A stretch of 53,960 nucleotides of DNA from RGIG1666 sp045595745 (GTDB taxonomy: Bacteria; Bacillota; Clostridia; UBA1381; UBA9506), in assembly GCA_045595745.1 (NCBI GenBank), contig JAZOBB010000053.1, positions 1 to 53,960 of the forward strand, given 5' to 3'. Below are positions 42,319 to 50,722 of this stretch, in pieces (positions within the stretch are counted from its first letter, which is position 1; every line of letters begins with the position of its first letter). The notes below the pieces were generated by a model that had not been told where the DNA came from, did no database searches, and saw nothing but the letters and a program-made list of their open reading frames with translations. Position numbers and translations under genes: made by a program.

Positions 42319-42822
42319 TTGGCTCAGTTGATTGACGCAAGTGTCTTGGATATAAAAGAAAGAGTAGTAAACTTAAACCGTGTTGCTAAGGTTGTTAAGG
42401 GCGGTAGAACTTTCCGTTTCAGCGCACTGGTTGTTGTCGGTGACGAGAACGGCTATGTTGGCTGCGGAACCGGTAAAGCAGCTGAAATTCCGGATGCTAT
42501 CCGCAACGGAATTGAAGATGCTAAGAAGAACCTTGTTCATGTTAATATGAAAGGAACTTCTATTCCGCATGAGACAATCGGTGAGTACGGTGCTGGTCGC
42601 GTACTGTTAAAGCCTGCTGCAGAAGGTACCGGTGTTATCGCCGGCGGCGCTGCTCGTGCAGTTTTAGAGCTTGCAGGTATTCGCGACATCAGAACAAAAT
42701 CGCTTCGTTCCAATAATCCCCGCAACGTTGTTCAGGCTACTATTGCCGGCCTCGCTTCTTTAAAGAGCGCAGAGGAAGTTGCTAATTTAAGAGGGAAATC
42801 GGTAGAAGATATATTAGGTTAG
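42319..42822 (+). CDS. rpsE: 30S ribosomal protein S5
   Basis: A 167-residue S5 (VVNLNRVAKVVKGGRTFRFS, VVGDENGYVGCGTGKAAEIP, GTGVIAGGAARAVLELAGIRD in pieces). It is important for decoding accuracy and mRNA helicase activity. It reads from TTG 42319 behind GAGAAGGAGGAG. Confidence 0.98.
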   Translation: MAQLIDASVLDIKERVVNLNRVAKVVKGGRTFRFSALVVVGDENGYVGCGTGKAAEIPDAIRNGIEDAKKNLVHVNMKGTSIPHETIGEYGAGRVLLKPAAEGTGVIAGGAARAVLELAGIRDIRTKSLRSNNPRNVVQATIAGLASLKSAEEVANLRGKSVEDILG

Positions 42823-42835
42823 GAGGGTGAACGTT

Positions 42836-43018
42836 ATGGCAGGAAAGCTGAAGGTAACTCTCGTTAAGAGTACAATCGGCAGAAAAAAAGACCATATCGC
42901 TACGGCGCACGCTCTGGGCCTCAAGAAAATCAGAGACGTGAAAGAGCATAATGACAATCCGGGTATCAGAGGTATGGTAAGCAAAATTGATTATCTGGTA
43001 AAGGTAGAAGAAATCTAA
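42836..43018 (+). CDS. rpmD: 50S ribosomal protein L30
   Basis: A 60-residue L30: KLKVTLVKSTIGRKKDHIAT and HALGLKKIRDVKEHNDNPGI. The start is ATG 42836, with TTAGGAGGGTGAAC overlapping the end of rpsE. rplO follows 21 bp later. Confidence 0.97.
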   Translation: MAGKLKVTLVKSTIGRKKDHIATAHALGLKKIRDVKEHNDNPGIRGMVSKIDYLVKVEEI

Positions 43019-43039
43019 ATACTAAAGGAGGTGCGCTAG

Positions 43040-43483
43040 ATGAAACTTAACGAACTGAGACCGGCTGAAGGTTCTAAAAAGGAAGCTTTCAGAGTAGGTC
43101 GCGGACATGGTTCAGGTAACGGAAAAACCGCAGGCAGAGGACATAAGGGTCAGAAGGCACGTTCGGGCGGCGGAGTACGTCCCGGTTTTGAAGGCGGCCA
43201 GATGCCTCTTTACAGACGTTTGCCGAAAAGAGGTTTTACGAATATATTTGCTAAGGTTTACACGGAGATTAATGTTTCCGATTTAAATCGCTTTGAAAAT
43301 GGCGCTGAAGTAACTGCAGAGGCACTCAAAGCTGTAGGAATCATTAAAAAGGTAAACGATGGTATCGTCGTGTTAGGTCGCGGCGAACTTACAGCACAGA
43401 ATTTGACTGTTAAGGCTGCAAAATTCTCCAAATCGGCCGCAGAGAAAATCACGGGAGCCGGCGGGAAGGCGGAGGTGATCTAA
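43040..43483 (+). CDS. rplO: 50S ribosomal protein L15
   Basis: A 147-residue L15 (MKLNELRPAEGSKKEAFRVG, GHGSGNGKTAGRGHKGQKAR, FEGGQMPLYRRLPKRGF). It is a late assembly protein. AAAGGAGGTGCGC precedes the ATG. secY starts one base after its stop, so translation is probably coupled. Confidence 0.98.
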   Translation: MKLNELRPAEGSKKEAFRVGRGHGSGNGKTAGRGHKGQKARSGGGVRPGFEGGQMPLYRRLPKRGFTNIFAKVYTEINVSDLNRFENGAEVTAEALKAVGIIKKVNDGIVVLGRGELTAQNLTVKAAKFSKSAAEKITGAGGKAEVI

Positions 43484-43484
43484 G

Positions 43485-44777
43485 ATGTTACAAACTCTTA
43501 GAAATGCTTGGAAAATTCCCGATTTAAGAAAAAAAATGCTGTATACACTTTTAATGCTGTTCATATTCAGACTGGGCTCTTATGTTCCGGTTCCGGGTTT
43601 GACTGGTACCGCAATCGCCTCGTTTATGGGCGGTTTTCAGGAAGGTATGCAGGGACTTTTGAACAACTTTTCGGGTGGTGCACTCGAGCGTGGTTCAATT
43701 TTTGCAATGAGTATTTCGCCCTACATCAATTCAAGCATTATTATCCAGCTTTTAACGGTTGCAATTCCGGCGCTGGAGCGTATGGCTAAAGAAGGAGAAG
43801 AAGGCAAGAAAAAAATTGCTTCTATTACTCGTTATTTAACAGTTGTACTCGGCTTTATTCAGGCAGTTGGACTGTATTTCGGTTTAAAAGGCGGAATGAC
43901 AGGTAATGCGGTAATGAATTTCTTTATCGTAACAATTACTTTAACCGCCGGAACTGCATTTTTGATGTGGCTGGGTGAGCAGATCACCGAAAAGGGCATT
44001 GGTAACGGTATTTCATTGTTAATCTTTGCAGGTATCGTTTCTCGCGGTCCGGCGATGATTCGCTCGTTACAGGCAACACTGTTTGCTAGCGGTAACATTA
44101 GCATTCAGTCTGTTGTCACTTTAATTGCTATTGTTGCAATTGCTGTATTAGCAGTTGGTTTTGTTGTTACAATGAATGATGCAGAACGCAGAATTCCTGT
44201 TCAGTATGCTAAAAGAGTTGTTGGACGTAAAATGTATGGCGGTCAGAGCACACATATTCCGCTGAAGATTTCTATGGCGGGCGTTATCCCGATTATCTTT
44301 GCGGTTTCAATTATGTCGTTCCCTCAGACAATCAGCATGTTCATTAACGGACAGGAAGCTCCGGCTACCGGATTCTGGGCGGCGATTCTTCGTCTGTTCC
44401 AGCAGACACATCCGTTCTATATCATTGCATACTTCCTGCTGATTCTTTTCTTCACGTATTTCTATACAGCTATTCAGTTCAATCCAATTGAGATTGCGAA
44501 TAACATGAAGAAGAACGGCGGATTTATTCCGGGCATCCGTCCGGGCAAACCGACATCGGATTATATTTCGAGAATTTTGTCGAAGGTTACACTGTTTGGT
44601 GCATTCTTCCTCGCAATTATCGCAATTTTCCCGATACTGCTCGCGTTTGTTCCGAACCTCGGAGCTGTATCTATCGGTGGTACTTCATTGCTCATCGTTG
44701 TAGGTGTTGCTTTAGAAACCACAAAACAGATGGAGTCTCAGATGCTTACGAGACATTACAAAGGATTTTTAGAGTAA
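43485..44777 (+). CDS. secY: Protein translocase subunit SecY
   Basis: A 430-residue polytopic membrane protein with the ten-helix SecY pattern, forming the Sec channel with SecE and SecG. Signatures are GSYVPVPGL, MSISPYINSSIIIQLL near residue 75 and, in the C-terminal half, QYAKRVVGRKMYGGQSTHIP. The motif GGTSLLIVVGVALETTKQME is near the C-terminus. The ribosome binding site GGAGGTGATC lies within rplO. Confidence 0.98.
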   Translation: MLQTLRNAWKIPDLRKKMLYTLLMLFIFRLGSYVPVPGLTGTAIASFMGGFQEGMQGLLNNFSGGALERGSIFAMSISPYINSSIIIQLLTVAIPALERMAKEGEEGKKKIASITRYLTVVLGFIQAVGLYFGLKGGMTGNAVMNFFIVTITLTAGTAFLMWLGEQITEKGIGNGISLLIFAGIVSRGPAMIRSLQATLFASGNISIQSVVTLIAIVAIAVLAVGFVVTMNDAERRIPVQYAKRVVGRKMYGGQSTHIPLKISMAGVIPIIFAVSIMSFPQTISMFINGQEAPATGFWAAILRLFQQTHPFYIIAYFLLILFFTYFYTAIQFNPIEIANNMKKNGGFIPGIRPGKPTSDYISRILSKVTLFGAFFLAIIAIFPILLAFVPNLGAVSIGGTSLLIVVGVALETTKQMESQMLTRHYKGFLE

Positions 44778-44808
44778 GTTAAGTCTCAAAATAAAGGTGG
44801 AATTTAAT

Positions 44809-45456
44809 ATGAAACTGGTTCTTTTAGGACCGCCGGGTGCCGGTAAAGGTACACAGGCGGCGAACCTGGCAAAAGAATATCAGATTCCCGCCATTTCAAC
44901 CGGTCATATCATCCGCACAGCCATAAGCGAAAAAACACCGGTAGGCAAAATTGCCGAGGAGTTTATTAAACGCGGCGAGCTGGTGCCGGATGATACAGTG
45001 GTTGAGCTTGTAAAAGCACGACTTGCTGAGGATGATTGCAAGAATGGATATATTCTTGATGGTTTTCCGAGAACTTTGGCACAGGCTGAAATTATGGACG
45101 AGACTTCAATCGGAGTCGACTTCGTTTTAGACATTGATGTGCCTGACGAAAAACTGGTTGAACGCTTATCAGGTCGCCGTGAATGCAAAAAATGCGGTGC
45201 GGCATACCATGTTTTGTACAATCCTACAAAAGATGGAAAAACCTGTGATAAGTGTGGAGGAGAACTGGTTATGCGCAGCGATGATGTTCCTGAGGTTATC
45301 TTAAAAAGACTTGAGGTTTACCACAAGCAGACAGAACCTTTAAAGGAATATTATACAAAACAGGGCAAAGTGACCACTATACAGGGTCAGAAAGACCTGG
45401 CTGAAACAACTCGTATGGTTTTAGATGCTGTTAAAGAAGCAGGAGCTAAGTTATGA
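44809..45456 (+). CDS. adk: Adenylate kinase
   Basis: A 215-residue long-form adenylate kinase (ATP + AMP to 2 ADP). The P-loop GPPGAGKGTQAA is at residues 7-18, GFPRTLAQAE is the AMP-binding signature, and the lid carries four zinc cysteines (CKKCGAAY, CDKCGGEL), typical of Gram-positive enzymes. ATG 44809 follows AAAGGTGG. Its last bases overlap the map start (ATGA). Confidence 0.98.
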   Translation: MKLVLLGPPGAGKGTQAANLAKEYQIPAISTGHIIRTAISEKTPVGKIAEEFIKRGELVPDDTVVELVKARLAEDDCKNGYILDGFPRTLAQAEIMDETSIGVDFVLDIDVPDEKLVERLSGRRECKKCGAAYHVLYNPTKDGKTCDKCGGELVMRSDDVPEVILKRLEVYHKQTEPLKEYYTKQGKVTTIQGQKDLAETTRMVLDAVKEAGAKL

Positions 45457-46202
45457 TAAGAGTTAAATCGGAACATGAAATAGAAAAGATGCGAACTGCA
45501 GGGAAAATTGTTGCCGAAACATTTGAAATGTTGGCAGAAACAATTAAGCCGGGGGTTACCACTAAGGAGCTTAACGCGTTAGCAGATGAGTTCATTAAGA
45601 AAAATAATGCAACTTGTTCGTTTTATCGCTATAACGGCTATCCGGCAAGCATCTGCACATCTGTTAACGAACAGGTGGTTCATGGAATCCCAAGCGGCAG
45701 TGTGACTTTAAAAGGCGGCGATATTGTTAGTATTGATATCGGCGCATGCTATGATGGGTATCACGGTGACGCGGCAAGAACCTTTGCTGTCGGTACAATC
45801 AGTAGCGAGGCTCAAAGGTTGATTGATGTAACAAAGCAAAGCTTTTTTGAAGGTATGTCTAAAGCAATACCGGGCAACAGAGTCGGCGATATTGCCTATG
45901 CTGTGCAATCTTATGTAGAATCAAATGGTTTTTCGGTTGTGCGTGCGCTGGTTGGACACGGCGTTGGAGCTGAACTGCACGAGGCACCTGAAGTTCCGAA
46001 TTTCGGAGAGGCAGGTCGCGGTGTTAGATTGGTCTCCGGTATGACAATCGCTATAGAGCCTATGGTAAATATGGGTACGTATCATGTTAACACTCTGTCC
46101 GATGGTTGGACAGTGGTAACTGCGGACTCTAAGCTGTCAGCTCACTACGAAAATTCAGTTGTGGTGACAGCGAAAGGTCCCGAAATTCTTACTAAGTGTT
46201 AA
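45453..46202 (+). CDS. map: Methionine aminopeptidase, type I
   Basis: A 249-residue di-metal enzyme that removes the initiator methionine co-translationally. Metal ligands lie in VSIDIGACYDGYHGDAART, GHGVGAELHEAPEVPNFG and IAIEPMVNMG. It lacks the zinc-finger N-terminal extension. It overlaps adk by 4 bp. Confidence 0.97.
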   Translation: MIRVKSEHEIEKMRTAGKIVAETFEMLAETIKPGVTTKELNALADEFIKKNNATCSFYRYNGYPASICTSVNEQVVHGIPSGSVTLKGGDIVSIDIGACYDGYHGDAARTFAVGTISSEAQRLIDVTKQSFFEGMSKAIPGNRVGDIAYAVQSYVESNGFSVVRALVGHGVGAELHEAPEVPNFGEAGRGVRLVSGMTIAIEPMVNMGTYHVNTLSDGWTVVTADSKLSAHYENSVVVTAKGPEILTKC

Positions 46203-46226
46203 TTATTCTTTTGAGGTGATGATATT

Positions 46227-46502
46227 TTGGAACTTAATGCCGGTGAAATAGTGTGTTCGAAGGCAGGCAGGGACAAAGGAAGGTACTTTGTGGTTATGGA
46301 AACCGAGGGCAGCGAATACGTCTTTGTTTGTGACGGAAAGCTGAGAAAGGTTGACAAGCCGAAAAAGAAGAAAGTAAAGCATCTTGTTAAAACAGGTCAG
46401 TTAGCTGACTGTATCAAGGAAAAGCTTGAATCAGGTGAAAGGATTACTAATCCGGAGCTGAGGAGTGTTTTGAGCGAGATGAACAGTGACGCAAACGTAT
46501 AA
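46227..46502 (+). CDS. KOW-domain RNA-binding protein (L14e/L6e-like)
   Basis: A 91-residue basic protein read from TTG 46227 behind TTGAGGTGATG. The N-terminal half is a KOW-like fold (GEIVCSKAGRDKGRYFVVME) followed by the lysine-rich RKVDKPKKKKVKHLVKTGQ. A small KOW protein between map and infA is a conserved feature of clostridial alpha-operon regions. It is probably ribosome- or RNA-associated, but the exact function is unknown. Confidence 0.85.
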   Translation: MELNAGEIVCSKAGRDKGRYFVVMETEGSEYVFVCDGKLRKVDKPKKKKVKHLVKTGQLADCIKEKLESGERITNPELRSVLSEMNSDANV

Positions 46503-46514
46503 GGAGGCTGTAAA

Positions 46515-46733
46515 ATGGCGAAAGATGGTGTATTAGAGCTGGAAGGCACAGTGCTTGAAGCATTGCCAAATGCTATGTTTCAGGTAGAGCTTGAGAACGG
46601 ACATCAGATTTTAGCGCATATTTCCGGAAAGCTGAGAATGAATTTTATTCGAATTTTGCCGGGAGATAAGGTTACAGTAGAGCTCTCTCCGTATGATTTG
46701 ACAAAAGGCAGAATTACCTGGAGAGCGAAATAA
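46515..46733 (+). CDS. infA: Translation initiation factor IF-1
   Basis: A 72-residue OB-fold protein: DGVLELEGTVLEALPNAMFQ, ENGHQILAHISGKLRMNFIR and GDKVTVELSPYDLTKGRITW. It binds the 30S A-site during initiation. TAAGGAGGCTG precedes the ATG. A 152-bp gap with hairpins GCGGAA/TTCCGC and CAAGACA/TGTCTTG precedes rpmJ. Confidence 0.98.
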   Translation: MAKDGVLELEGTVLEALPNAMFQVELENGHQILAHISGKLRMNFIRILPGDKVTVELSPYDLTKGRITWRAK

Positions 46734-46885
46734 GTAAGCTTTATGCGGAAGTTTCCGCTTATAAAATAACAAGACATATATTGTCTTGACCAATGTATCG
46801 GTAGTGCCAAGTGGTATCTGCCAAATAAGTTATAAAAGTTAAGCCGCATTTGCGGTGAGTTTTGCCAAAAGGAGGTATTTCCATT

Positions 46886-46999
46886 ATGAAGGTAAGACCG
46901 TCTGTAAAACCTATTTGTGAAAAATGCAAAATCATCAAACGCAAAGGTAAAGTTATGGTGATTTGCGAAAACCCGAAGCATAAGCAGAAACAGGGCTGA
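46886..46999 (+). CDS. rpmJ: 50S ribosomal protein L36
   Basis: A 37-residue protein, MKVRPSVKPICEKCKIIKRK followed by the second zinc half. C11, C14, C27 and H32 form the zinc site, so this is the C+ form. AAAAGGAGGTATTTCC precedes ATG 46886, and the stop is TGA at 46997-46999. The position between infA and rpsM is canonical. Confidence 0.97.
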   Translation: MKVRPSVKPICEKCKIIKRKGKVMVICENPKHKQKQG

Positions 47000-47016
47000 T
47001 CCTTTAATGCTTAAAG

Positions 47017-47058
47017 TCCGGTCAGGGCGGCTGCGCACCTTTGGTGCGACCTGACGGA
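47017..47058 (+). promoter_or_regulatory. Stable hairpin in the rpmJ-rpsM leader
   Basis: TCCGGTCAGG (47017-47026) pairs with CCTGACGGA (47050-47058) with one bulged G, enclosing CGCACC/GGTGCG around a TTT loop. No U-tract follows, so it is not an ordinary terminator. It is 52 bp before rpsM, where S4 represses the alpha operon in E. coli. An autoregulatory site or mRNA-stability element is possible. Confidence 0.4.
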
Positions 47059-47109
47059 TTCCTATATTAATTGCTTTACAATGCTTAAAACAGGAGGTGC
47101 TACAAGTAA

Positions 47110-47478
47110 ATGGCCAGAATTTCAGGTGTTGACTTACCAAGAGAAAAAAGAGTTGAAATCGGTTTGACTTATGTTTACGGTATCGGTCTTCCGAGTTCAC
47201 AGAAGATTCTGAGCGAAGCGGGCATTAATCCCGACACTCGTGTTAAAGACTTGACCGAGGACGAAGTTCAGAAGTTAAGAGAAATTATCGATAGAGATTA
47301 CACAGTAGAAGGCGATTTAAGACGTAATGTTGCGCTCGACATCAAAAGATTGATGGAAATCGGTTGCTACCGCGGAATCAGACATAGAAAGGGTCTGCCG
47401 GTTAGAGGGCAGAGAACCAAGACAAATGCCAGAACCAGAAAGGGTCCGGCTCGTACAATTGCTAACAAGAAGAAATAA
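47110..47478 (+). CDS. rpsM: 30S ribosomal protein S13
   Basis: A 122-residue S13: MARISGVDLPREKRVEIGLT, YVYGIGLPSSQKILSEAGI and GIRHRKGLPVRGQRTKTNAR. It makes intersubunit bridges from the 30S head. ACAGGAGGTGCTAC precedes the ATG. Confidence 0.98.
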   Translation: MARISGVDLPREKRVEIGLTYVYGIGLPSSQKILSEAGINPDTRVKDLTEDEVQKLREIIDRDYTVEGDLRRNVALDIKRLMEIGCYRGIRHRKGLPVRGQRTKTNARTRKGPARTIANKKK

Positions 47479-47534
47479 TCTTTAGGTAATTTACGAATTA
47501 TTTTGTCAGTATTTGCGAAAGGAGGAAATTATTC

Positions 47535-47927
47535 ATGGCAAAAGTTGCTAGAAGAAGCACTCGCAGAAAAGTTAAAAAGAATATTGAGCGTGGTGCGGTT
47601 CATATCCGTTCTACTTTTAATAATACGATGGTTACGATTACCGATGTTGCAGGTAACGCAATCAGCTGGGCAAGCTCCGGTGGATTGGGCTTTAGAGGTT
47701 CAAGAAAAAGCACTCCGTTCGCTGCTCAGATGGCAGCAGAAACCGCTGCAAAAGCAGCTATGGAGCACGGTCTGAAAACCGTTGAGGTTTTTGTTAAAGG
47801 ACCCGGTGCAGGACGTGAAGCTGCTATTCGTGCGCTGCAGGCTGCAGGATTAGAGGTTAGCATGATTAAAGATGTTACCCCGATTCCTCATAACGGCTGC
47901 AGACCGCCGAAAAGAAGAAGAGTTTGA
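47535..47927 (+). CDS. rpsK: 30S ribosomal protein S11
   Basis: A 130-residue S11 (HIRSTFNNTMVTITDVAGNA, SWASSGGLGFRGSRKSTPFA, DVTPIPHNGCRPPKRRRV at the C-terminus). It is part of the platform near the mRNA exit. GAAAGGAGGAAATTATTC precedes the ATG. Confidence 0.98.
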   Translation: MAKVARRSTRRKVKKNIERGAVHIRSTFNNTMVTITDVAGNAISWASSGGLGFRGSRKSTPFAAQMAAETAAKAAMEHGLKTVEVFVKGPGAGREAAIRALQAAGLEVSMIKDVTPIPHNGCRPPKRRRV

Positions 47928-47959
47928 TTTAAATTTTTTGAAGTTAGGAGGGTAAACAT

Positions 47960-48553
47960 ATGGCAAGAAATATGCAGCCTATATTAAAAAGATGCAGAAC
48001 TTTAGGCATCGAGCCGTCTGTTATGGGTATTAACAAGACCTCTAACAGAAATCCGAAGCCGATGAAGAGAAAGCAGAGCGAATATGGTCGCCAGCTTACT
48101 GAAAAGCAGAAAGTTAAGTTTATATATGGCATGCTCGAAAAGCAGTTCAGAAAATATTATGAAATTGCTATTAAAATGCCGGGCATTGCCGGTGAAAACC
48201 TGCTGCAGATTCTCGAATCAAGACTTGATAACGTTGTTTTCAGACTTGGTCTTGCTAACACAAGAAGAGAATCAAGACAGCTCGTTAACCACGGTCACAT
48301 TCTTGTAAACGGAAAAAGACTTGATATACCTTCATACCGTGTAAAAATCGGAGATGTTATTACCATTAAGGAGCGCTCAAAAGGCTCTGAAAGAATTAAG
48401 CAGATCATCGAGGACAACGCATCAAGAGTTGTTCCGAAGTGGCTTGATATGGACAAAAACACTCTGACAGGTAAGGTTATTGCTTTTGCGCAGAGAGACG
48501 ATATCGATTTCGAAGTTGAAGAGCATCTCATCGTCGAGTTGTATTCTAAATAA
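47960..48553 (+). CDS. rpsD: 30S ribosomal protein S4
   Basis: A 197-residue S4. The N-terminal domain has few cysteines (C14 only in MARNMQPILKRCRTLGIEPS), so this is the zinc-free form. The S4 RNA-binding domain is ARRESRQLVNHGHILVNGKR-like TRRESRQLVNHGHILVNGKR. It is a primary 16S binder and is in operon with rpoA. GTTAGGAGGG precedes the ATG. Confidence 0.97.
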   Translation: MARNMQPILKRCRTLGIEPSVMGINKTSNRNPKPMKRKQSEYGRQLTEKQKVKFIYGMLEKQFRKYYEIAIKMPGIAGENLLQILESRLDNVVFRLGLANTRRESRQLVNHGHILVNGKRLDIPSYRVKIGDVITIKERSKGSERIKQIIEDNASRVVPKWLDMDKNTLTGKVIAFAQRDDIDFEVEEHLIVELYSK

Positions 48554-48661
48554 TATTTTGATTTGTTTAGAAGATTTTATCTTTGTAATCAGGTTTCCCT
48601 TAGGCACTTGTGTGCTAAAGTAATGCGTGACATTAACCAATATATATGAGGGAGGTTAACT

Positions 48662-49612
48662 ATGTTAGAAATAGAAAAGCCAAACGTTGAGTGCGTAGAG
48701 GTAGACGAGAGCGGAAAGTACGGCAAATATGTCGCAGAGCCGCTGGAGCGCGGTTACGGTACCACGCTGGGCAACTCTCTGCGTAGAATGCTGCTTTCCT
48801 CATTGCCGGGTGCGGCAGCTACATCTGTTAAAATTGATGGTGTTCTGCATGAGTTTTCAACTATCCCGGGCGTGAAAGAAGACGTGACGGAAATCATCTT
48901 AAACATTAAGCAAATCGCAGTTAAGCTTCATTGCGATACTCCGAAAGTTGTATACATCGAGGCTGAAGGCGAAGGCGAAATTAAAGCAGGGGATATTAAG
49001 CTGGATTCGGATATCGAAATATTCAATCCTGACCTGCATATCGCTACACTTAATAAAGATGCTAAGCTGTATATGGAGATTACGTTCTGCAAAGGTCGCG
49101 GTTATGTTTCTGCTGAAAGAAACAAGCAGATCAATCAGAACATTATCGGTGTTATTCCGGTTGACTCCATTTATACACCGGTGCACAGGGTGAACTATTT
49201 TGTAGAAAACACCCGTGTCGGTCAGATTACCGACTATGACAAGCTGACTTTAGAGGTTTGGACCGATGGTTCAATTTCTCCGGATGAAGCAGTGAGTTTA
49301 GCGGCTAAAATTATTAATGAGCATTTAATGCAGTTTATTGACCTCTCGCTTGAGGCAAAGAATGCCGAAATTATGATAGAGAAGGAAGAGGGCAAAAAAG
49401 AGAAAGTTCTTGAAATGACTATTGAAGAGCTCGACCTTTCTGTTCGTTCCTATAACTGTCTGAAACGTGCAGGCATCAACACTGTGGAAGATTTGACAAA
49501 CCGCACTGAAGACGATATGGTTAAGGTTAGAAACCTTGGTCGCAAGTCTTTAGAAGAGGTTATCGGAAAGCTCCACGCGTTGGGTCAGTCGTTCGCAAAA
49601 AGAGAGGACTAA
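48662..49612 (+). CDS. rpoA: DNA-directed RNA polymerase subunit alpha
   Basis: A 316-residue alpha subunit. The N-terminal domain (YGKYVAEPLERGYGTTLGNS, RRMLLSSLPGAAATSVKIDG) directs assembly; the C-terminal domain (LDLSVRSYNCLKRAGINTVE, VRNLGRKSLEEVIGKLHALG) contacts UP elements and activators. GAGGGAGG precedes the ATG. A roughly 108-bp gap from rpsD contains a TTAG...GTGC/GCAC-like hairpin. Confidence 0.98.
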   Translation: MLEIEKPNVECVEVDESGKYGKYVAEPLERGYGTTLGNSLRRMLLSSLPGAAATSVKIDGVLHEFSTIPGVKEDVTEIILNIKQIAVKLHCDTPKVVYIEAEGEGEIKAGDIKLDSDIEIFNPDLHIATLNKDAKLYMEITFCKGRGYVSAERNKQINQNIIGVIPVDSIYTPVHRVNYFVENTRVGQITDYDKLTLEVWTDGSISPDEAVSLAAKIINEHLMQFIDLSLEAKNAEIMIEKEEGKKEKVLEMTIEELDLSVRSYNCLKRAGINTVEDLTNRTEDDMVKVRNLGRKSLEEVIGKLHALGQSFAKRED

Positions 49613-49654
49613 GCAGGAGTTTCCTGTTGATTTTAAAGAAGGAGGTAGTTTTTG

Positions 49655-49996
49655 ATGCCAGGAACAAGAAAATTGGGTCGTCCTACCGACCAGAGAATCG
49701 CTATGCTGAGAAATCTTGTTACTTCGCTTTTGGACAACGGCAGAATCGTTACGACTCTTGCTCGTGCTAAAGAAGTTAGATGCATGGCAGACAAAATGAT
49801 TACTCTTGGTAAAACCAATACATTACATTCAAGACGTCAAGCTCTTTCTTATATTACGGATAAAGAAGTAGTATATAAATTGTTTGAAGAGATTGCTCCT
49901 AAGTATGCAGAGCGTCAGGGTGGATACACCAGAATTATTAAAGCTGGTCCCAGACGTGGTGATGCTGCTGAAACAGCTATCATTGAATTAGTATAA
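49655..49996 (+). CDS. rplQ: 50S ribosomal protein L17
   Basis: A 113-residue L17 (PGTRKLGRPTDQRIAMLRNL, TTLARAKEVRCMADKMITLG, GGYTRIIKAGPRRGDAAETA). It is the last gene of the superoperon. ATG 49655 lies 8 bp after AAGGAGGT; the TTG immediately upstream is a less likely start. Confidence 0.98.
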   Translation: MPGTRKLGRPTDQRIAMLRNLVTSLLDNGRIVTTLARAKEVRCMADKMITLGKTNTLHSRRQALSYITDKEVVYKLFEEIAPKYAERQGGYTRIIKAGPRRGDAAETAIIELV

Positions 49997-50013
49997 TAAG
50001 AGTACATTGTTTT

Positions 50014-50045
50014 AAAAGCTCCAAGCCAGATGGCTTGGAGCTTTT
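50014..50045 (+). terminator. Intrinsic terminator of the S10-spc-alpha superoperon
   Basis: A 14-bp-class stem AAAAGCTCCAAGCC/GGCTTGGAGCTTTT with loop AGAT, followed by TTTTGTG. It also faces the convergent RidA-family gene. Confidence 0.9.
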
Positions 50046-50078
50046 GTGCGTTTATATTGTTTGTTTTTTCGAGTTAGG

Positions 50079-50450
50079 TTATATTTCGGCTATTGCTTCA
50101 ACCTCGCATAAAACACCTTTGGGGAGTGCTGATACCTCGACGCAAGAGCGGGCTGGTCTGTTTGTAAAATATCTTGCATAAACCTCGTTAAAAATTGCAA
50201 AATCGTTCATATTTTTAATAAAGCAGGTTGTTTTAACTACTTTTTCAAGCGAGCTTCCCGCCGATTCTAAAACAGCTTTTATATTTTTGCATACTTGTTC
50301 GGCTTGTGCGGCAATGTCGGTTGCCTCAACCTGACCGCTTGCAGGATTTATCGGAATTTGACCTGAGGTGAATATCAATTTGCCACTTGTGGTCGCTTGT
50401 GAATAAGGACCTACTGCCTCGGGTGCATTTTTTGTATAAATTTTTTCCAT
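50079..50450 (-). CDS. RidA-family reactive enamine/imine deaminase
   Basis: A 123-residue RidA/YjgF protein. GPYSQATTSGKLIFTSGQIP, TKTTCFI-like VVKTTCFIKNMNDFAIFNEV and RPARSCVEVSALPKGVLCEV cover the substrate pocket, including the arginine that binds the carboxylate. RidA hydrolyses reactive 2-aminoacrylate and related imines formed by PLP enzymes. AGGAGGACAAGC precedes ATG 50450, and a TTGACA/TAAAAT promoter lies upstream. Confidence 0.95.
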   Translation of the reverse strand: MEKIYTKNAPEAVGPYSQATTSGKLIFTSGQIPINPASGQVEATDIAAQAEQVCKNIKAVLESAGSSLEKVVKTTCFIKNMNDFAIFNEVYARYFTNRPARSCVEVSALPKGVLCEVEAIAEI

Positions 50451-50482
50451 ATGCTTGTCCTCCTGTGTGTTATTATATCTAA

Positions 50483-50511
50483 ATTTTAGAACATTAAAAG
50501 CCTTGTGTCAA
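50483..50511 (-). promoter_or_regulatory. Sigma-A promoter of the RidA-family gene
   Basis: On the minus strand consensus TTGACA (50511-50506), 17-bp spacer, TAAAAT (50488-50483). The expected transcript start is about 25 nt upstream of the ATG. Confidence 0.75.
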
Positions 50512-50590
50512 TAGGTGGTGGTAAAATATTTGTAATAAATGCAGAACAGGCAATATGGTAAAATATATTGCGGAATTTATAGGTTTGTGG

Positions 50591-50722
50591 TATAATAATT
50601 ACAAGAGGTCGCGTAGCTCGCTATGTATTTCATACATTCGCCGGCTTTGCCGTCGTCTTGTAATTATTGACGGCTGCGTAAAAATGCTCTTGCAAGCAAG
50701 CGTTTTTACTTATGGTATAATT
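50591..50722 (+). repeat. Promoter/hairpin cassette B with cloverleaf-like fold
   Basis: TTGTGGTATAAT (ending 50596) opens a perfect 13-bp stem AATAATTACAAGA (50594-50606)/TCTTGTAATTATT (50656-50668). Inside are three side hairpins: GCG/CGC (50611-50621), ATGTAT/ATACAT with TTC loop (50623-50637) and CGGC/GCCG with TTT loop (50642-50652). A further 32-nt hairpin, GTAAAAATGCT/AGCGTTTTTAC (50678-50709), is followed by a second TATGGTATAAT. It is not a tRNA: no CCA end, T-loop or anticodon context. Its build resembles cassette A at 455-600. Confidence 0.5.

Noticed and set aside
47503..47775. 90-codon open frame overlapping rpsK
   Set aside because: It is a shifted frame of rpsK without family similarity.
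50591..50670. Degenerate or novel tRNA in the cloverleaf-like element
   Set aside because: The acceptor-like stem is 13 bp, there is no T-loop, D-loop or CCA signature, and the arms are too short and in the wrong proportions.
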